Of a DNA stretch of 64,000 bases, positions 1 to 9,681 are shown in pieces. The stretch is from Pseudocitrobacter faecalis. Lineage in GTDB: Bacteria > Pseudomonadota > Gammaproteobacteria > Enterobacterales > Enterobacteriaceae. How positions within the stretch are numbered: the first letter of the stretch is position 1; each line of letters starts with the position of its first letter. The notes below the pieces were generated by a model. That model searched no databases. It saw nothing but the letters and a program-made list of their open reading frames with translations, and was not told the origin of the DNA. The position numbers and the translations under genes are program-made. The stretch is taken from positions 20,715-84,714 of the forward strand of contig QNRL01000013.1 in NCBI GenBank assembly GCA_003315335.1. The letters are read 5' to 3'.

Positions 1-1448
1 CCGTGAACCAGCACATCAAGCCCTAAACGTTCCTGCTCAACAATGGCCTGTTTAATCTGTTCTGCAATCCCCGTGCGGTAGCGGTTAGCGTCGAGATTCC
101 CCTTTTTGAAATCCAGGCGCAGAGTGCGAATTTCCGTGGTTTGCGGGAAGGAACCAATCGTGGTGGTCGGCCAGGCCGGGAGATTAAAACGCGCACGCTG
201 GGCTTGCGCCCGCACATCATACGCATTTGCACGCTGGCTATCCTGCGCGGTAATCGCCGCCAGGCGTTGTTCCACCGCCGCATTATGCACGCGGGTCGAG
301 TGACGACGAGCCTGGATCGGGGCACTCCACGCTGCCAGCGCAGACGTATCACCGCTATTAAGCGCATCGCGCAGCAGCGCCAGCTCTTCACATTTTTGCA
401 GAGCGAAAGCAAACCAGCTTTTCACCTCCGCATCCAGACGCGTTTCCACGCTCAGATCGATAGGGCTATGCAGCAGCGAGCAGGAAGAGGCAACCCAGAG
501 TTCACGTTTACCGACAATCTCGCAAATTTGTGCATATTTTTCCGTAAGATCGGCGCGCCAGACGTTACGTCCGTTAATCAACCCGGCGGAAAGCAGCCAG
601 TCGGCAGGCAAGCGCTTATGCAGTTCGACAACATCATCTTTGCCATGAACCAGGTCAACATGCAGGCCCTGGATCGGCAGAGCAGTAATGGTATTCAGAT
701 TAGGCGTGACGCCTTCAAAATAGGTGGTCAGCAGCAATTTTACCGCCCCCTGAAGGGCATCAAAAGCAGGTTGATAAGCCTCTAGCCACGCCTGCGGGAG
801 TTCCAGCACCAGTGCCGGCTCATCAATCTGCACCCACTCGATGCCGCGTTTTGCCAGCTCACTGAGCACCTGTTGATAAACAGGCAGAAGGTCGTTCAGC
901 AAACTCAGACGATCGAACTGCTCACCTTTGACTTTACCCAACCATAGATAGGTTACCGGGCCCAGCAGCACGGGCTTCACGTTATGGCCCAGCGCCAGCG
1001 CTTCGTCCACTTCTTCCAGCAGTTGTGTCCAGGTCAGCTTGAACTGCTGGCCTTTGGCGAACTCCGGCACCAGGTAATGGTAGTTGGTGTTAAACCATTT
1101 GGTCATTTCCGCTGCCGCCGCCGGTTCACCGGTCGGTGCGCGGCCGCGACCAATGCGGAATAAGGTATCGATATCCACCGATCCATCGCTGTTCTGATGA
1201 CGAGCCGGAACGTTACCCAGCATCAGGCTGGTCGTCAGAACATGGTCGTACCAGGCGAAATCGCCCACCGGCAGCAGGTCGATACCAGCCTGTTTTTGCT
1301 GATCCCAGTGACGCGCGCGCAGTTCACGCCCAACCGACAGCAGTTCTTCCTGAGTCGACTTCCCCGCCCAGTAGCTTTCTTGCGCTTTTTTCAGCTCGCG
1401 ACGCAGGCCAACGCGAGGGAAACCGAGGATGTGATTAAGAATGGTCAT
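1..1448 (-). CDS. metE: Cobalamin-independent methionine synthase, 5' part
   Basis: Transfers a methyl group from 5-methyltetrahydropteroyltriglutamate to homocysteine in the cytoplasm, the last step of methionine synthesis. The start ([10 protein letters not shown]) and the next 482 codons match E. coli MetE closely; the gene runs off the left edge of the window, so about 270 residues of the usual 753 are absent, including the C-terminal zinc ligands. It is divergent from its activator gene metR, separated by 117 bases that carry MetJ-type boxes. No disruption is visible in the part present. The partial status reflects the window edge, not truncation. Confidence 0.97.
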   Translation of the reverse strand, partial: MTILNHILGFPRVGLRRELKKAQESYWAGKSTQEELLSVGRELRARHWDQQKQAGIDLLPVGDFAWYDHVLTTSLMLGNVPARHQNSDGSVDIDTLFRIGRGRAPTGEPAAAAEMTKWFNTNYHYLVPEFAKGQQFKLTWTQLLEEVDEALALGHNVKPVLLGPVTYLWLGKVKGEQFDRLSLLNDLLPVYQQVLSELAKRGIEWVQIDEPALVLELPQAWLEAYQPAFDALQGAVKLLLTTYFEGVTPNLNTITALPIQGLHVDLVHGKDDVVELHKRLPADWLLSAGLINGRNVWRADLTEKYAQICEIVGKRELWVASSCSLLHSPIDLSVETRLDAEVKSWFAFALQKCEELALLRDALNSGDTSALAAWSAPIQARRHSTRVHNAAVEQRLAAITAQDSQRANAYDVRAQAQRARFNLPAWPTTTIGSFPQTTEIRTLRLDFKKGNLDANRYRTGIAEQIKQAIVEQERLGLDVLVH

Positions 1449-1478
1449 GGTATGCCCCTTATGGAATTTTCATGATTT

Positions 1479-1502
1479 AGCCGTCCAGATGTTTACACAT
1501 CC
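1479..1502. promoter_or_regulatory. Putative MetJ operator (three met boxes)
   Basis: Three consecutive 8-base units, agccgtcc, agatgttt and acacatcc, resemble the AGACGTCT met box and lie 31 bases upstream of the metE start. MetJ with S-adenosylmethionine represses metE in E. coli through tandem met boxes at the same place. The assignment is by pattern and position; MetR sites probably lie in the same 117-base gap but I did not fix them. Confidence 0.65.
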
Positions 1503-1565
1503 ATAATTGGCGGTTACTGTATATTCCTCAAGCGCAAATTGTTCATGCCGAAGTGAAGGACTTTC

Positions 1566-2519
1566 ATGATCGAAGTTAAACATCTGAAGACGCTACAAGC
1601 GTTGCGGAACTGCGGGTCGCTCGCCGCTGCGGCGGCCACGCTGCATCAGACTCAATCCGCCCTTTCCCACCAGTTCAGCGATCTGGAACAGCGCCTTGGC
1701 TTTCGGCTATTTGTACGTAAGAGCCAGCCGCTGCGCTTTACGCCGCAGGGCGAGATCCTGCTCCAGTTGGCAAACCAGGTGCTGCCGCAAATCAGTCAGG
1801 CACTTCAGGCCTGTAACGAGCCACAGCAGACACGCCTGCGCATTGCCATTGAGTGTCATAGCTGCATTCAATGGCTGACGCCTGCACTGGAAAACTTCCA
1901 TAAGAACTGGCCGCAGGTTGAGATGGATTTTAAATCCGGCGTCACATTTGACCCGCAGCCTGCGCTGCAGCAGGGCGAGCTGGATCTGGTCATGACGTCC
2001 GATATTCTGCCGCGCAGCGGGCTGCACTATTCGCCGATGTTTGATTACGAGGTGCGTCTGGTGATCGCGCCTGACCATCCACTGGCGGCAAAAACGCGCA
2101 TTACACCGGACGATCTCGCCAGCGAAACGCTGCTGATTTATCCGGTGCAGCGCTCACGCCTGGATATCTGGCGTCACTTCCTGCAACCGGCGGGCATCAG
2201 CCCGTCACTGAAAAGCGTCGATAACACGTTATTGTTGATTCAGATGGTTGCCGCTCGCATGGGGATTGCCGCGCTGCCGCATTGGGTGGTGGAGAGTTTT
2301 GAGCGCCAGGGTCTGGTGGTCACCAAACCCCTGGGTGAAGGTTTGTGGAGCCGCCTGTACGCCGCCGTGCGCGATGGCGAGCAGCGTCAGCCGGTGACGG
2401 AGGCGTTTATTCGTTCAGCGCGGAACCACGCGTGCGATCATCTTCCGTTCGTGAAGAGCGCGGAGCGACCCACTTTCGATGCACCCACAGCGACGCCAGG
2501 ATCACCAGCGCGCCTGTAA
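1566..2519 (+). CDS. metR: LysR-type activator of methionine genes
   Basis: A 317-residue LysR-family regulator that, with homocysteine as co-inducer, activates metE and other methionine genes. The N-terminal winged helix-turn-helix occupies about residues 1-60 ([20 protein letters not shown]); the rest is the effector-binding domain. Length and the C-terminal PGSPARL match E. coli MetR. A Shine-Dalgarno GAAGGA precedes the ATG. It is divergent from metE, and its last 113 bases overlap the 3' end of the convergent yigM gene. Confidence 0.98.
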   Translation: MIEVKHLKTLQALRNCGSLAAAAATLHQTQSALSHQFSDLEQRLGFRLFVRKSQPLRFTPQGEILLQLANQVLPQISQALQACNEPQQTRLRIAIECHSCIQWLTPALENFHKNWPQVEMDFKSGVTFDPQPALQQGELDLVMTSDILPRSGLHYSPMFDYEVRLVIAPDHPLAAKTRITPDDLASETLLIYPVQRSRLDIWRHFLQPAGISPSLKSVDNTLLLIQMVAARMGIAALPHWVVESFERQGLVVTKPLGEGLWSRLYAAVRDGEQRQPVTEAFIRSARNHACDHLPFVKSAERPTFDAPTATPGSPARL

Positions 2520-3306
2520 TGAATGTCGGCCAGTGCGGCTGTTGATGCCAGATAGCCAGGTTAACCAGCAGCCCCGCCGGTACGTGCATATTGTTCATAA
2601 TGCCCAGCGTTCCGGCATCCACCTGCGTGGCACCGTAGTTCCACATAAAGTAGCCAATCCCGGAAGCCACCACGCCAAGAAAGACCAGAATGCCCCATTG
2701 CAGCGTGGTTTCAGGCATCTTCTGAGTGTTGCCCAACAGCGACCACGCCACAATCGCCACCAAAAACGCGCCAAGATAGAACCACGCAAAAGCGTTATGC
2801 TGCGGCATCGGGCGGGTTTCCATCAGGCGCTTGTAGCCCACCATACCCATCGCGAAGGTGATATTGGAGAGCTGCACCAGCAACAAGCCCGTCCAGAAGT
2901 GCGAGGTTACCTGATCGTAGCGGATAATCCCCGCGCCAATCACTGCCAGTAATGCGCTGAACGCATACCCCCAACGCAGGCGGCGCTTACTCATCAGATC
3001 ATAAATAAGGGTAATGTAAAGCGGCGTTAGTACGGTAAACAGCAACAGTTCGGACACCGTCAGGTAGAGATACGCGCGGAAACTTAGCATATACATCACG
3101 CCAAGCTGCATCGCACCCACCAGCATATACAGGCCGACCGTTTTCAGGCTGTTGCCACGGGTACGCAGAAACGGCAGAAAGACGAGTGCAGCCAGGCCAA
3201 CGCGCACCAGCACGGCAAAATAGCTGTCGACGTGCCCGGCCAGATACTCGCCGTAAAAGCTAAAAGAGAAGGCCCACAGAAGAGTGGTAATAATGAGTAG
3301 CGCCAC
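2407..3306 (-). CDS. yigM: Biotin/metabolite transporter of the EamA (DMT) family
   Basis: A 299-residue inner-membrane protein with about ten hydrophobic segments, in two EamA repeats, ending in a basic cytoplasmic tail. In E. coli YigM is reported to take up biotin; I infer the same role from full-length similarity. It stands alone on the minus strand and shares 113 bases of coding sequence with the end of metR in the opposite orientation. Confidence 0.93.
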   Translation of the reverse strand: MALLIITTLLWAFSFSFYGEYLAGHVDSYFAVLVRVGLAALVFLPFLRTRGNSLKTVGLYMLVGAMQLGVMYMLSFRAYLYLTVSELLLFTVLTPLYITLIYDLMSKRRLRWGYAFSALLAVIGAGIIRYDQVTSHFWTGLLLVQLSNITFAMGMVGYKRLMETRPMPQHNAFAWFYLGAFLVAIVAWSLLGNTQKMPETTLQWGILVFLGVVASGIGYFMWNYGATQVDAGTLGIMNNMHVPAGLLVNLAIWHQQPHWPTFITGALVILASLWVHRKWVAPRSSRTEDDRTRGSALNE

Positions 3307-3392
3307 AATAAATGTCTCTCAGGAAGATGAACACGCATTGTAGCGAAGAGAATGGTTGACGACTGAGCAATAAATACTCAATCGTCATTTTT

Positions 3393-4193
3393 TTAATCAA
3401 GATAGAGCTTACGCAGGTAGTGCGGCACCGCGTCATCCGCGTTCGATCCAATCACTTCCAGTTCCGGATGCAAATCTTTCAGGCGCTGATGCGCGCCGGC
3501 CATGATGCAGCCTTTGCCCGCCATCGACAGCATTTCGGCATCGTTCATGCCGTCGCCAAAGGCGATACAGTCTTGCAGGCTATAGCCCAGTTTCTTCGCA
3601 ACGGCTTCCAGCGCGTGACCTTTGGAAACTCCACCCGCCATTACTTCCAGACAAGTCAGCGTGGAGAAACTGACGTTCACGCGATCGCCCCAGCGCGCGT
3701 TAATCGCCTGCTCAAGTGGCAACAAGACTTCATGGTTATTGCTGGTAAAGAAGACTTTGCTGACGCCTTCCGGCTCCAGCAGGCCCGGCTCAAAGAGCTG
3801 ATAGTTGAACACCGCTTCTTTGAAAAAGCGCATCTCTTCCGGGCGATGGCGGTTCATAAACCACTCGTCGTCGCGATAAACATTGGTAATGATATCGGGG
3901 CTGCTGTGCATCACGCCAAAGAGATCGGCGGCAATATCACGATCGAGATTGTGAGCAAACAGCAGATTACCGTTGGTATCGTGCACGCGCGCGCCATTAG
4001 AGGTGATCATGTAGGCCTCAATCCCGAGATTATCGCGGATCTGCCCTACGTCGATATGATGACGCCCCGTCGCAAACACGAAATTCAGCCCCTTTTGGGT
4101 CAATAATTTCAGTGTCTCTTTCGCATACGGCGTTAAGCGGTGGTCGGGAGCGAGGAGCGTGCCATCTAAATCAGATGCAACAACCTGGTACAT
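3393..4193 (-). CDS. yigL: HAD-superfamily (Cof-type) pyridoxal/sugar phosphatase
   Basis: A 266-residue Cof-type HAD phosphatase. Motif I DLDGT has Asp8 as the expected nucleophile and Asp10 as acid/base; FATGRH is motif II, the Lys in GGVSKGHAL is motif III, and GDGMNDAEM is motif IV. E. coli YigL dephosphorylates pyridoxal phosphate and sugar phosphates. It lies 41 bases downstream of pldB on the same strand. In Salmonella the small RNA SgrS stabilises yigL mRNA by pairing inside the pldB part of the transcript; whether that site is kept here was not tested. Confidence 0.96.
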   Translation of the reverse strand: MYQVVASDLDGTLLAPDHRLTPYAKETLKLLTQKGLNFVFATGRHHIDVGQIRDNLGIEAYMITSNGARVHDTNGNLLFAHNLDRDIAADLFGVMHSSPDIITNVYRDDEWFMNRHRPEEMRFFKEAVFNYQLFEPGLLEPEGVSKVFFTSNNHEVLLPLEQAINARWGDRVNVSFSTLTCLEVMAGGVSKGHALEAVAKKLGYSLQDCIAFGDGMNDAEMLSMAGKGCIMAGAHQRLKDLHPELEVIGSNADDAVPHYLRKLYLD

Positions 4194-4234
4194 AAGAGAA
4201 TTCTACCTTTAAGCCTAGCGGCATAAATGCCGGT

Positions 4235-5227
4235 TTAAGTATGTCGATAGAAAAAATCGACGATAGCATTGAGTGCGACCGAGCGCATGGCGTCCTTTTC
4301 AAAAAGGATCTCATGGTACGCGCCCTGTATGACAAGCGGTTTATCCCCATCACAGGGATGCCCCGCCATTGCGCGAAGTTCACAATAACGGTCATGCATG
4401 CGGTTATCTACTACGCGCTCTTCTTCCGCCTGAATGATAAGCGTTGGCAACGTATCGTTGGAGGCACCGGCGATGATCTGCTCACCGGCAATGATCCCTT
4501 CACGGACCCAGTGATACGTTGGCCCGCCCACGCGCAGACGTGGTTCATCCGCATAAAAACGCAGGTTACGCCGATAACGCTGACGGCTGTGCGTCAGAAC
4601 GTTAATGCTAAACGGCAGCGCTCGCCAGCGCCCGGTGCCGATAGCATATCCTTCCCGAAGACGCTGATGGCCCTCAGCCCAATCGAGAATATGACGCACC
4701 ATCCATTCAGGCAGGCGCATGATAATACCGAACATCGGCGCACAAAGCGCGAGTGCGTCACACTGATGCGGATAACGCTGCAAAAAAAGCGTGGCTATCG
4801 CGCCACCCATTGAGTGCGCGAGAATAAAGCGCTTTCGCCAATGACCCGGCGCGACTTCCTGTTCCCAGAACGCCGCCAGATCGTCAACGTAGTCGCTGAA
4901 TTTTACCACATGACCGCGATGGGTATCCGACAGCATTCGGCCTGAACGCCCCTGCCCACGGTGGTCGATAATCAAAACATCAAACCCGCTGTGGAAGAGG
5001 TCATAGGCCAGTTCGGCATACTTCACGTAGCTTTCGATTCGGCCCGGGCAAATGACCACGACGCGATCGTGGTGCGATGAGCAAAAACGCACGAAGCGCA
5101 CCGCAACGTTATCCACGCCGCGAAATTCCGCCTCTTCGCGCTGACGCCAGAAATCCGTCAGCGGCCCCATCGCAAACGCGGCAAACGCGTTTTCTCTTGT
5201 TTCCCAGTCCTTTTGCTGCTGAAACAT
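4235..5227 (-). CDS. pldB: Lysophospholipase L2
   Basis: An alpha/beta hydrolase that removes the acyl chain from lysophospholipids at the inner membrane. The nucleophile elbow is AHSMGGA and the late histidine is in GAYHEILFE. I chose the start at MFQQQKDWETRENAF because it matches E. coli and is preceded by GGGGTGGAAG; an open frame extends 37 codons further upstream but runs into the rhtB promoter region. At 330 residues it is about ten shorter at the C-terminus than E. coli PldB (340). It is probably co-transcribed with yigL and is divergent from rhtB. Confidence 0.95.
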   Translation of the reverse strand: MFQQQKDWETRENAFAAFAMGPLTDFWRQREEAEFRGVDNVAVRFVRFCSSHHDRVVVICPGRIESYVKYAELAYDLFHSGFDVLIIDHRGQGRSGRMLSDTHRGHVVKFSDYVDDLAAFWEQEVAPGHWRKRFILAHSMGGAIATLFLQRYPHQCDALALCAPMFGIIMRLPEWMVRHILDWAEGHQRLREGYAIGTGRWRALPFSINVLTHSRQRYRRNLRFYADEPRLRVGGPTYHWVREGIIAGEQIIAGASNDTLPTLIIQAEEERVVDNRMHDRYCELRAMAGHPCDGDKPLVIQGAYHEILFEKDAMRSVALNAIVDFFYRHT

Positions 5228-5336
5228 CGGGCTTCCACCCCTGCTAACCGCTGAAAATCGTTTTTTTGTGAGGCCTGACACAACACTCATACAATAGCGT
5301 ATTGTGGCATAAAAACAGATAATCAGGGAGATTCTC

Positions 5337-5957
5337 ATGACCTTTGAGTGGTGGTTCGCCTACCTGCTGACATCCATAATTCTCAGCCTTTCGCCAGGCT
5401 CCGGCGCTATCAACACCATGACCACATCCATCAGCCATGGCTATCGCGGCGCGGTCGCGTCCATCGCCGGGTTACAGACCGGGCTTGCCATTCATATTGT
5501 GCTGGTTGGCGTGGGTCTGGGGACGCTGTTCTCCCGTTCCGTGCTCGCTTTCGAAGTGCTGAAATGGGCGGGCGCGGCCTATCTAATCTGGCTTGGCATC
5601 CAACAGTGGCGCGCGGCAGGGGCGATTGACCTCAACACCCTCGCGCAATCCCAGTCACGCTCAAAGCTCTATCGACGCGCGGTGTTTGTTAATCTTACCA
5701 ACCCCAAAAGCATCGTCTTCCTGGCTGCGCTGTTCCCGCAGTTTATCGTGCCCCACCAGCCGCAGGTGATGCAGTATGTGGTGCTCGGCATCACCACCAT
5801 TGTGGTCGATATTATTGTGATGATTGGCTATGCCACCCTCGCTCAACGAATCGCAAGCTGGATTAAAGGCCCACGCCAAATGAAGGCGCTGAACAAGGTA
5901 TTTGGTTCGTTGTTTATGCTGGTTGGCGCGCTACTGGCGTCGGCGAGGCATGCGTGA
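5337..5957 (+). CDS. rhtB: Homoserine/homoserine lactone exporter
   Basis: A 206-residue LysE-family exporter with six predicted membrane segments, near the N-terminal signature [12 protein letters not shown]. RhtB exports homoserine and its lactone and confers resistance to them in E. coli. The ATG follows a GGGAG ribosome-binding site. In E. coli rhtB and rhtC are adjacent and convergent; here an Rpn-type nuclease gene lies between them. Confidence 0.95.
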   Translation: MTFEWWFAYLLTSIILSLSPGSGAINTMTTSISHGYRGAVASIAGLQTGLAIHIVLVGVGLGTLFSRSVLAFEVLKWAGAAYLIWLGIQQWRAAGAIDLNTLAQSQSRSKLYRRAVFVNLTNPKSIVFLAALFPQFIVPHQPQVMQYVVLGITTIVVDIIVMIGYATLAQRIASWIKGPRQMKALNKVFGSLFMLVGALLASARHA

Positions 5958-6114
5958 AATGGAAGGGTGCACGCAAATTTTAGTGAACGAGAAAAGACGT
6001 TAACTCCTGCGTTCGAGGAGGCTCGGAACCTGCGCTGAAACTTTTTTTTAGCGCTATTCCCTCCGCCTCCCCGGTGCCAGAATGCCGCCAGATTTCACAC
6101 ACGGATGATTAAAA

Positions 6115-7011
6115 ATGGCGGATGCAACCACTCCTCATGATGCAGTCTTTAAGGCATTCTTATCCCGACCAGAAACGGCTCGCGACTTTATCGAAATTCA
6201 TCTGCCGCCTGCGCTGGTAAAACTCTGCCGACTTGACACTCTCCACCTGGAAGCCAGCAGTTTTGTAGAAGAGAATCTCCGCCAGTATTACAACGACGTT
6301 CTCTATTCGCTGGAAACCAGTAAGGGAAGTGGGTATGTGTATGTTCTGATTGAGCACCAAAGCTCACCGGATGAGAATATGGCATTTCGTTTGCTGCGCT
6401 ATGCCATTGCCACCATGCAGCGTCATCTGGAAGCCGGGAACAAAACCCTGCCGCTGGTGATCCCGATTCTGTTTTATCAGGGCAAGCGCAGCCCTTACCC
6501 CTGGACAATGAACTGGCTCGATGCTTTTCCGGATCCGGACACCGCGCGCGAGCTCTATTTTCATGCATTTCCACTGGTCGATATCACGCTGATCCCTGAT
6601 GACGAAATCATGCAGCACCGCAGCATGGCCGCTCTGACGCTGGTTCAGAAGCATATCCGCCAGCGCGACATGGCGACGTTGCTGGATAAACTGGCGCAGC
6701 TATTGACGTTAGAGCAGATGAGCGGACAACAAATCCGCACCCTGGTAAAATACATGATGCTGGCAGGTGAAGAAAAAGACGTTCAAACATTACTGTATGG
6801 GCTGGCACAGCGCGTGCCGCAACATGGAGAGGAACTGATGACTCTGGCGGAGAAATTATTGAATGACGGAAGACGGGAAGGGCGTAAAGAAGGTAAGCAG
6901 ATTGCCCTTATCGACGTCGCGAAAGCCATGCTACAACGCGGCTTTGATTTTCAGACCATCATGGAAATGACCGGCCTTTCGCAGGATGACCTAAAGCAGC
7001 TTCAGCACTAA
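6115..7011 (+). CDS. Rpn family recombination-promoting nuclease / putative transposase (YhgA-like)
   Basis: A 298-residue member of the Rpn/YhgA family (PD-(D/E)XK fold, Transposase_31 type). The N-terminal HDAVFKAFL is the family signature; the probable nuclease core is Asp61 (NDVLYSLE) followed by Glu80-x-Gln82 (YVLIEHQSSPD). The C-terminus has the charged stretch GRREGRKEGKQ followed by a short helical segment, typical of the family. E. coli Rpn proteins are DNA endonucleases that raise RecA-independent recombination, and some act in phage defence. The gene is accessory: it sits between rhtB and rhtC, which adjoin in E. coli. The ribosome-binding site before the ATG is weak. The reading frame is intact. 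No terminal repeats or transposase partner were seen. I cannot say which Rpn paralogue it is. Confidence 0.9.
   Translation: MADATTPHDAVFKAFLSRPETARDFIEIHLPPALVKLCRLDTLHLEASSFVEENLRQYYNDVLYSLETSKGSGYVYVLIEHQSSPDENMAFRLLRYAIATMQRHLEAGNKTLPLVIPILFYQGKRSPYPWTMNWLDAFPDPDTARELYFHAFPLVDITLIPDDEIMQHRSMAALTLVQKHIRQRDMATLLDKLAQLLTLEQMSGQQIRTLVKYMMLAGEEKDVQTLLYGLAQRVPQHGEELMTLAEKLLNDGRREGRKEGKQIALIDVAKAMLQRGFDFQTIMEMTGLSQDDLKQLQH
6838..7011 (+). CDS. Candidate short Rpn isoform from an in-frame internal start (possible antitoxin)
   Basis: An ATG at codon 242 of the Rpn gene is preceded by GGAGAGG with a 5-base spacer, a much better ribosome-binding site than that of the full-length start. It would give a 57-residue protein (MTLAEKLLNDGRREG at the start) made only of the C-terminal charged and helical region. 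Work on E. coli rpn genes has shown such intragenic short products, which bind and block the full-length nuclease. Here the call rests on the signal and its position; no expression evidence is available. Confidence 0.6.
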   Translation: MTLAEKLLNDGRREGRKEGKQIALIDVAKAMLQRGFDFQTIMEMTGLSQDDLKQLQH

Positions 7012-7052
7012 GACGGCTACCCACCCCGATGCGTTCGGAGTGGGTCAACGGC

Positions 7053-7673
7053 TTAGCGCGAAATAATCAAATGAATACCGAAGCCCGCGAAAAGCGTACC
7101 GGCAAAGCCATCGATCCACTTCGCGGCTTTCTGATATCCGCGACGCATGGCTGGCAATGCAAACAGGCTCGCGACGACGGCAAACCAGGCAAGGGTTTCG
7201 AGGATAATCATCAGGAAAATGCCCCAGCGCGCATCCGCGCCCACGCTGTCGCCAACGAACAATGAAAACACAGACCCAAAATAGATAATCGCTTTCGGGT
7301 TTGCCAGGTTAGTCAACAGGCCTTTCATAAAACTGCGGCCACTTTTTGCCAGTTCAACCTGCGGTTCCGGTGCCGCGTGGTTCTCTTTCTTCAGCGCACT
7401 GCGCAGCATCTGGTAACCCATCCAGCACAGGTACAAGCCGCCACCGACCATAATAATCGTGTGCAACCAGGCCATTTTTTCGATGATCAGGTTCAGACCA
7501 AGCAGCGCTACGCCCGCCCAGACCATCACGCCACAGGTAATGCCGAGTACGCCCATCATCGCTTCTTTACGGGAGCGGCTGATCGCGGTCTGCGACACGA
7601 AAAAGAAGTCCGGGCCCGGGCTCATCAACGCAATGATATGCACCAGCGCCACTGTCAGAAACAGAGTTAACAT
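7053..7673 (-). CDS. rhtC: Threonine exporter
   Basis: A 206-residue LysE/RhtB-family inner-membrane exporter with six hydrophobic segments and the signature ALMSPGPDFFFVSQ at the N-terminus. RhtC exports threonine in E. coli. It matches E. coli RhtC over the full length. It lies downstream of recQ on the same strand with a 60-base gap and is convergent with the Rpn gene. An imperfect hairpin fills the short gap at 7018-7045. Confidence 0.96.
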   Translation of the reverse strand: MLTLFLTVALVHIIALMSPGPDFFFVSQTAISRSRKEAMMGVLGITCGVMVWAGVALLGLNLIIEKMAWLHTIIMVGGGLYLCWMGYQMLRSALKKENHAAPEPQVELAKSGRSFMKGLLTNLANPKAIIYFGSVFSLFVGDSVGADARWGIFLMIILETLAWFAVVASLFALPAMRRGYQKAAKWIDGFAGTLFAGFGIHLIISR

Positions 7674-7733
7674 AACGTACTCGCGGGGAATAATTCAGTG
7701 AGTAACTATATTGGCACTTTTTAGCGCGGTTGA

Positions 7734-9563
7734 CTACTCATCATCGTCGCCATCGACATGTGCGCGGATCAGCGCCATAAACTCTTTCCCAAAGCGTTCC
7801 AGTTTACGCATTCCTACGCCGTTGACGCTGAGCATTTCGCTGGCGGAAACCGGCATTTGTTCTGCCATTTCAATCAACGTGGCATCGTTGAAGACCACGT
7901 AAGGCGGGATGTTCTCTTCGTCGGCAATCGCTTTACGCAGCTTGCGCAGTTTCGAAAACAGTTTACGGTCATAATTACCCACCGCGGCTTTCTGCATCAC
8001 GCGCGGTTTCAGGGCGACAATACGCGGCACCGCCAGCATCAGCGGAATCTCTCCACGAACAATCGGACGTGCGGCATCAGTCAGTTGCAGAGCGGAGTGC
8101 TGGGCGATGTTCTGCGTCGCAAAGCCCATATGAATCAACTGGCGAATCACGCTCACCCAGTGCTCATGGCTCTTTTCACGCCCCATGCCGTAGACCTTGA
8201 GCTTGTCATGGCCAAACTCGCGAATACGCTGATTGTTAGCGCCGCGAATCACTTCCACCACGTACCCCATCCCGAAGCGTTGATTCACACGATAAATCGT
8301 TGAGAGCGCAATCTGCGCGTCATTCAACCCGTCGTACTGCTTTGGCGGGTCGAGGCAAATATCGCAGTTACCACACGGCTCCTGACGTCCCTCGCCAAAG
8401 TAGTTCAGCAGTACCAGACGGCGGCAGGTCTGCGCCTCGGCAAAGGCGCCCATCGCGTTGAGCTTATGGCGTTCGATATCCTGCAGGGGCCCGGCAGGTT
8501 TCTCTTCAAGACAACGACGTAGCCACGCCATATCCGCCGGATCGTAAAACAGCATCACTTCCGCAGGCAGGCCATCACGCCCGGCGCGGCCCGTTTCCTG
8601 ATAATAAGATTCGATATTACGCGGGATGTCGAAGTGCACCACAAAGCGCACGTTGGGTTTGTTGATACCCATCCCGAACGCGACAGTCGCGACCACGATT
8701 TGCAGGTCATCGCGCTGGAATTTCTCCTGCACGTCCGCCCGCACGGCGTTATCCAGCCCGGCGTGATACGCCCCTGCACTGATGCCACGGCTTTGCAGGC
8801 GCGCGGCGGTGTCTTCTACTTTCGCACGGCTGTTGCAGTAAATAATGCCGGACTTGCCGCGTTGCTCCTGCACGTAACGCATTAACTGATCGAGCGGTTT
8901 GAACTTCTCCATCAGCATATAGCGAATGTTGGGACGGTCGAAGCTGCTGATTTGAATAAGCGGATCGTTCAGCCCCAGCAGGCGAACAATATCACGGCGC
9001 GTCGTGTCATCCGCCGTCGCGGTGAGCGCCATAAACGGCAACGCCGGGAAACGCTGACGAAGCTGACCTAACGCGGCGTATTCCGGGCGGAAATCATGGC
9101 CCCACTGGGAAATACAGTGCGCCTCATCAACCGCCAGCATCACCGGGTTCCAGTGGGCGAGATGCTCCAGGAAGTTATCCAGCATCAGGCGTTCAGGCGC
9201 GATATAGAGCAAGCGAATGTGGCCTGTACGGCAACCCGCCATCACTTCCTGCTGCTGCTCGCGGCTTTGCGTTGAGTTGATGCAGGCCGCCGCCACGCCG
9301 TTGGCGATCAATTGATCGACCTGGTCTTTCATCAACGAGATCAGCGGCGATACCACCACCGTCAGGCCATTCAGCACCAGCGCCGGAATCTGATAACAGA
9401 GCGACTTGCCGCCGCCTGTCGGCATCACCACCAGGCAATCTCGGCCTTCCAGCACGGTATCAATGATGGTTTCCTGGCCCGGGCGGAATTGCTGATAGCC
9501 AAAGGTTTCCTGCAAAACCTGTTTAGCCAGCGATTCCTGATTTAATACTTCCGCCTGTGCCAC
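7734..9563 (-). CDS. recQ: ATP-dependent DNA helicase RecQ
   Basis: A 609-residue 3'-5' helicase of the RecF recombination pathway. Visible parts: Walker [11 protein letters not shown] with Lys53, DEAH box ([12 protein letters not shown]), helicase C-terminal motifs ending [10 protein letters not shown], the RecQ zinc-binding cysteines (CRRL...CGNCDIC), a winged-helix region and a C-terminal HRDC domain from about residue 530. Length equals E. coli RecQ. It lies 118 bases downstream of pldA, with a terminator in the gap, and upstream of rhtC. Confidence 0.98.
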   Translation of the reverse strand: MAQAEVLNQESLAKQVLQETFGYQQFRPGQETIIDTVLEGRDCLVVMPTGGGKSLCYQIPALVLNGLTVVVSPLISLMKDQVDQLIANGVAAACINSTQSREQQQEVMAGCRTGHIRLLYIAPERLMLDNFLEHLAHWNPVMLAVDEAHCISQWGHDFRPEYAALGQLRQRFPALPFMALTATADDTTRRDIVRLLGLNDPLIQISSFDRPNIRYMLMEKFKPLDQLMRYVQEQRGKSGIIYCNSRAKVEDTAARLQSRGISAGAYHAGLDNAVRADVQEKFQRDDLQIVVATVAFGMGINKPNVRFVVHFDIPRNIESYYQETGRAGRDGLPAEVMLFYDPADMAWLRRCLEEKPAGPLQDIERHKLNAMGAFAEAQTCRRLVLLNYFGEGRQEPCGNCDICLDPPKQYDGLNDAQIALSTIYRVNQRFGMGYVVEVIRGANNQRIREFGHDKLKVYGMGREKSHEHWVSVIRQLIHMGFATQNIAQHSALQLTDAARPIVRGEIPLMLAVPRIVALKPRVMQKAAVGNYDRKLFSKLRKLRKAIADEENIPPYVVFNDATLIEMAEQMPVSASEMLSVNGVGMRKLERFGKEFMALIRAHVDGDDDE

Positions 9564-9580
9564 ATTGACTCCGTTAACCG

Positions 9581-9613
9581 AAAAATAAAAACAGGCGCTA
9601 TTTTCAGCGCCTG
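9581..9613 (-). terminator. Rho-independent terminator after pldA
   Basis: On the minus strand an 8-base-pair stem (CAGGCGCT with AGCGCCTG, six-base loop) is followed by TTTTATTTTT. It lies between the pldA stop and the recQ start, so recQ probably has its own promoter or depends on read-through. Confidence 0.85.
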
Positions 9614-9681
9614 CGTTCTAAACTGCAACGTTTTAGACGAATTCCTTCGGCCATGCTCGCAACGTCGAAGGAAAGCCGTTG

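Noticed and set aside
7018..7045. Imperfect inverted repeat between the Rpn gene and rhtC, possibly a mobile-element end or terminator
   Set aside because: It has no T-run on either strand and no matching copy at the other side of the Rpn gene, so neither role is supported.
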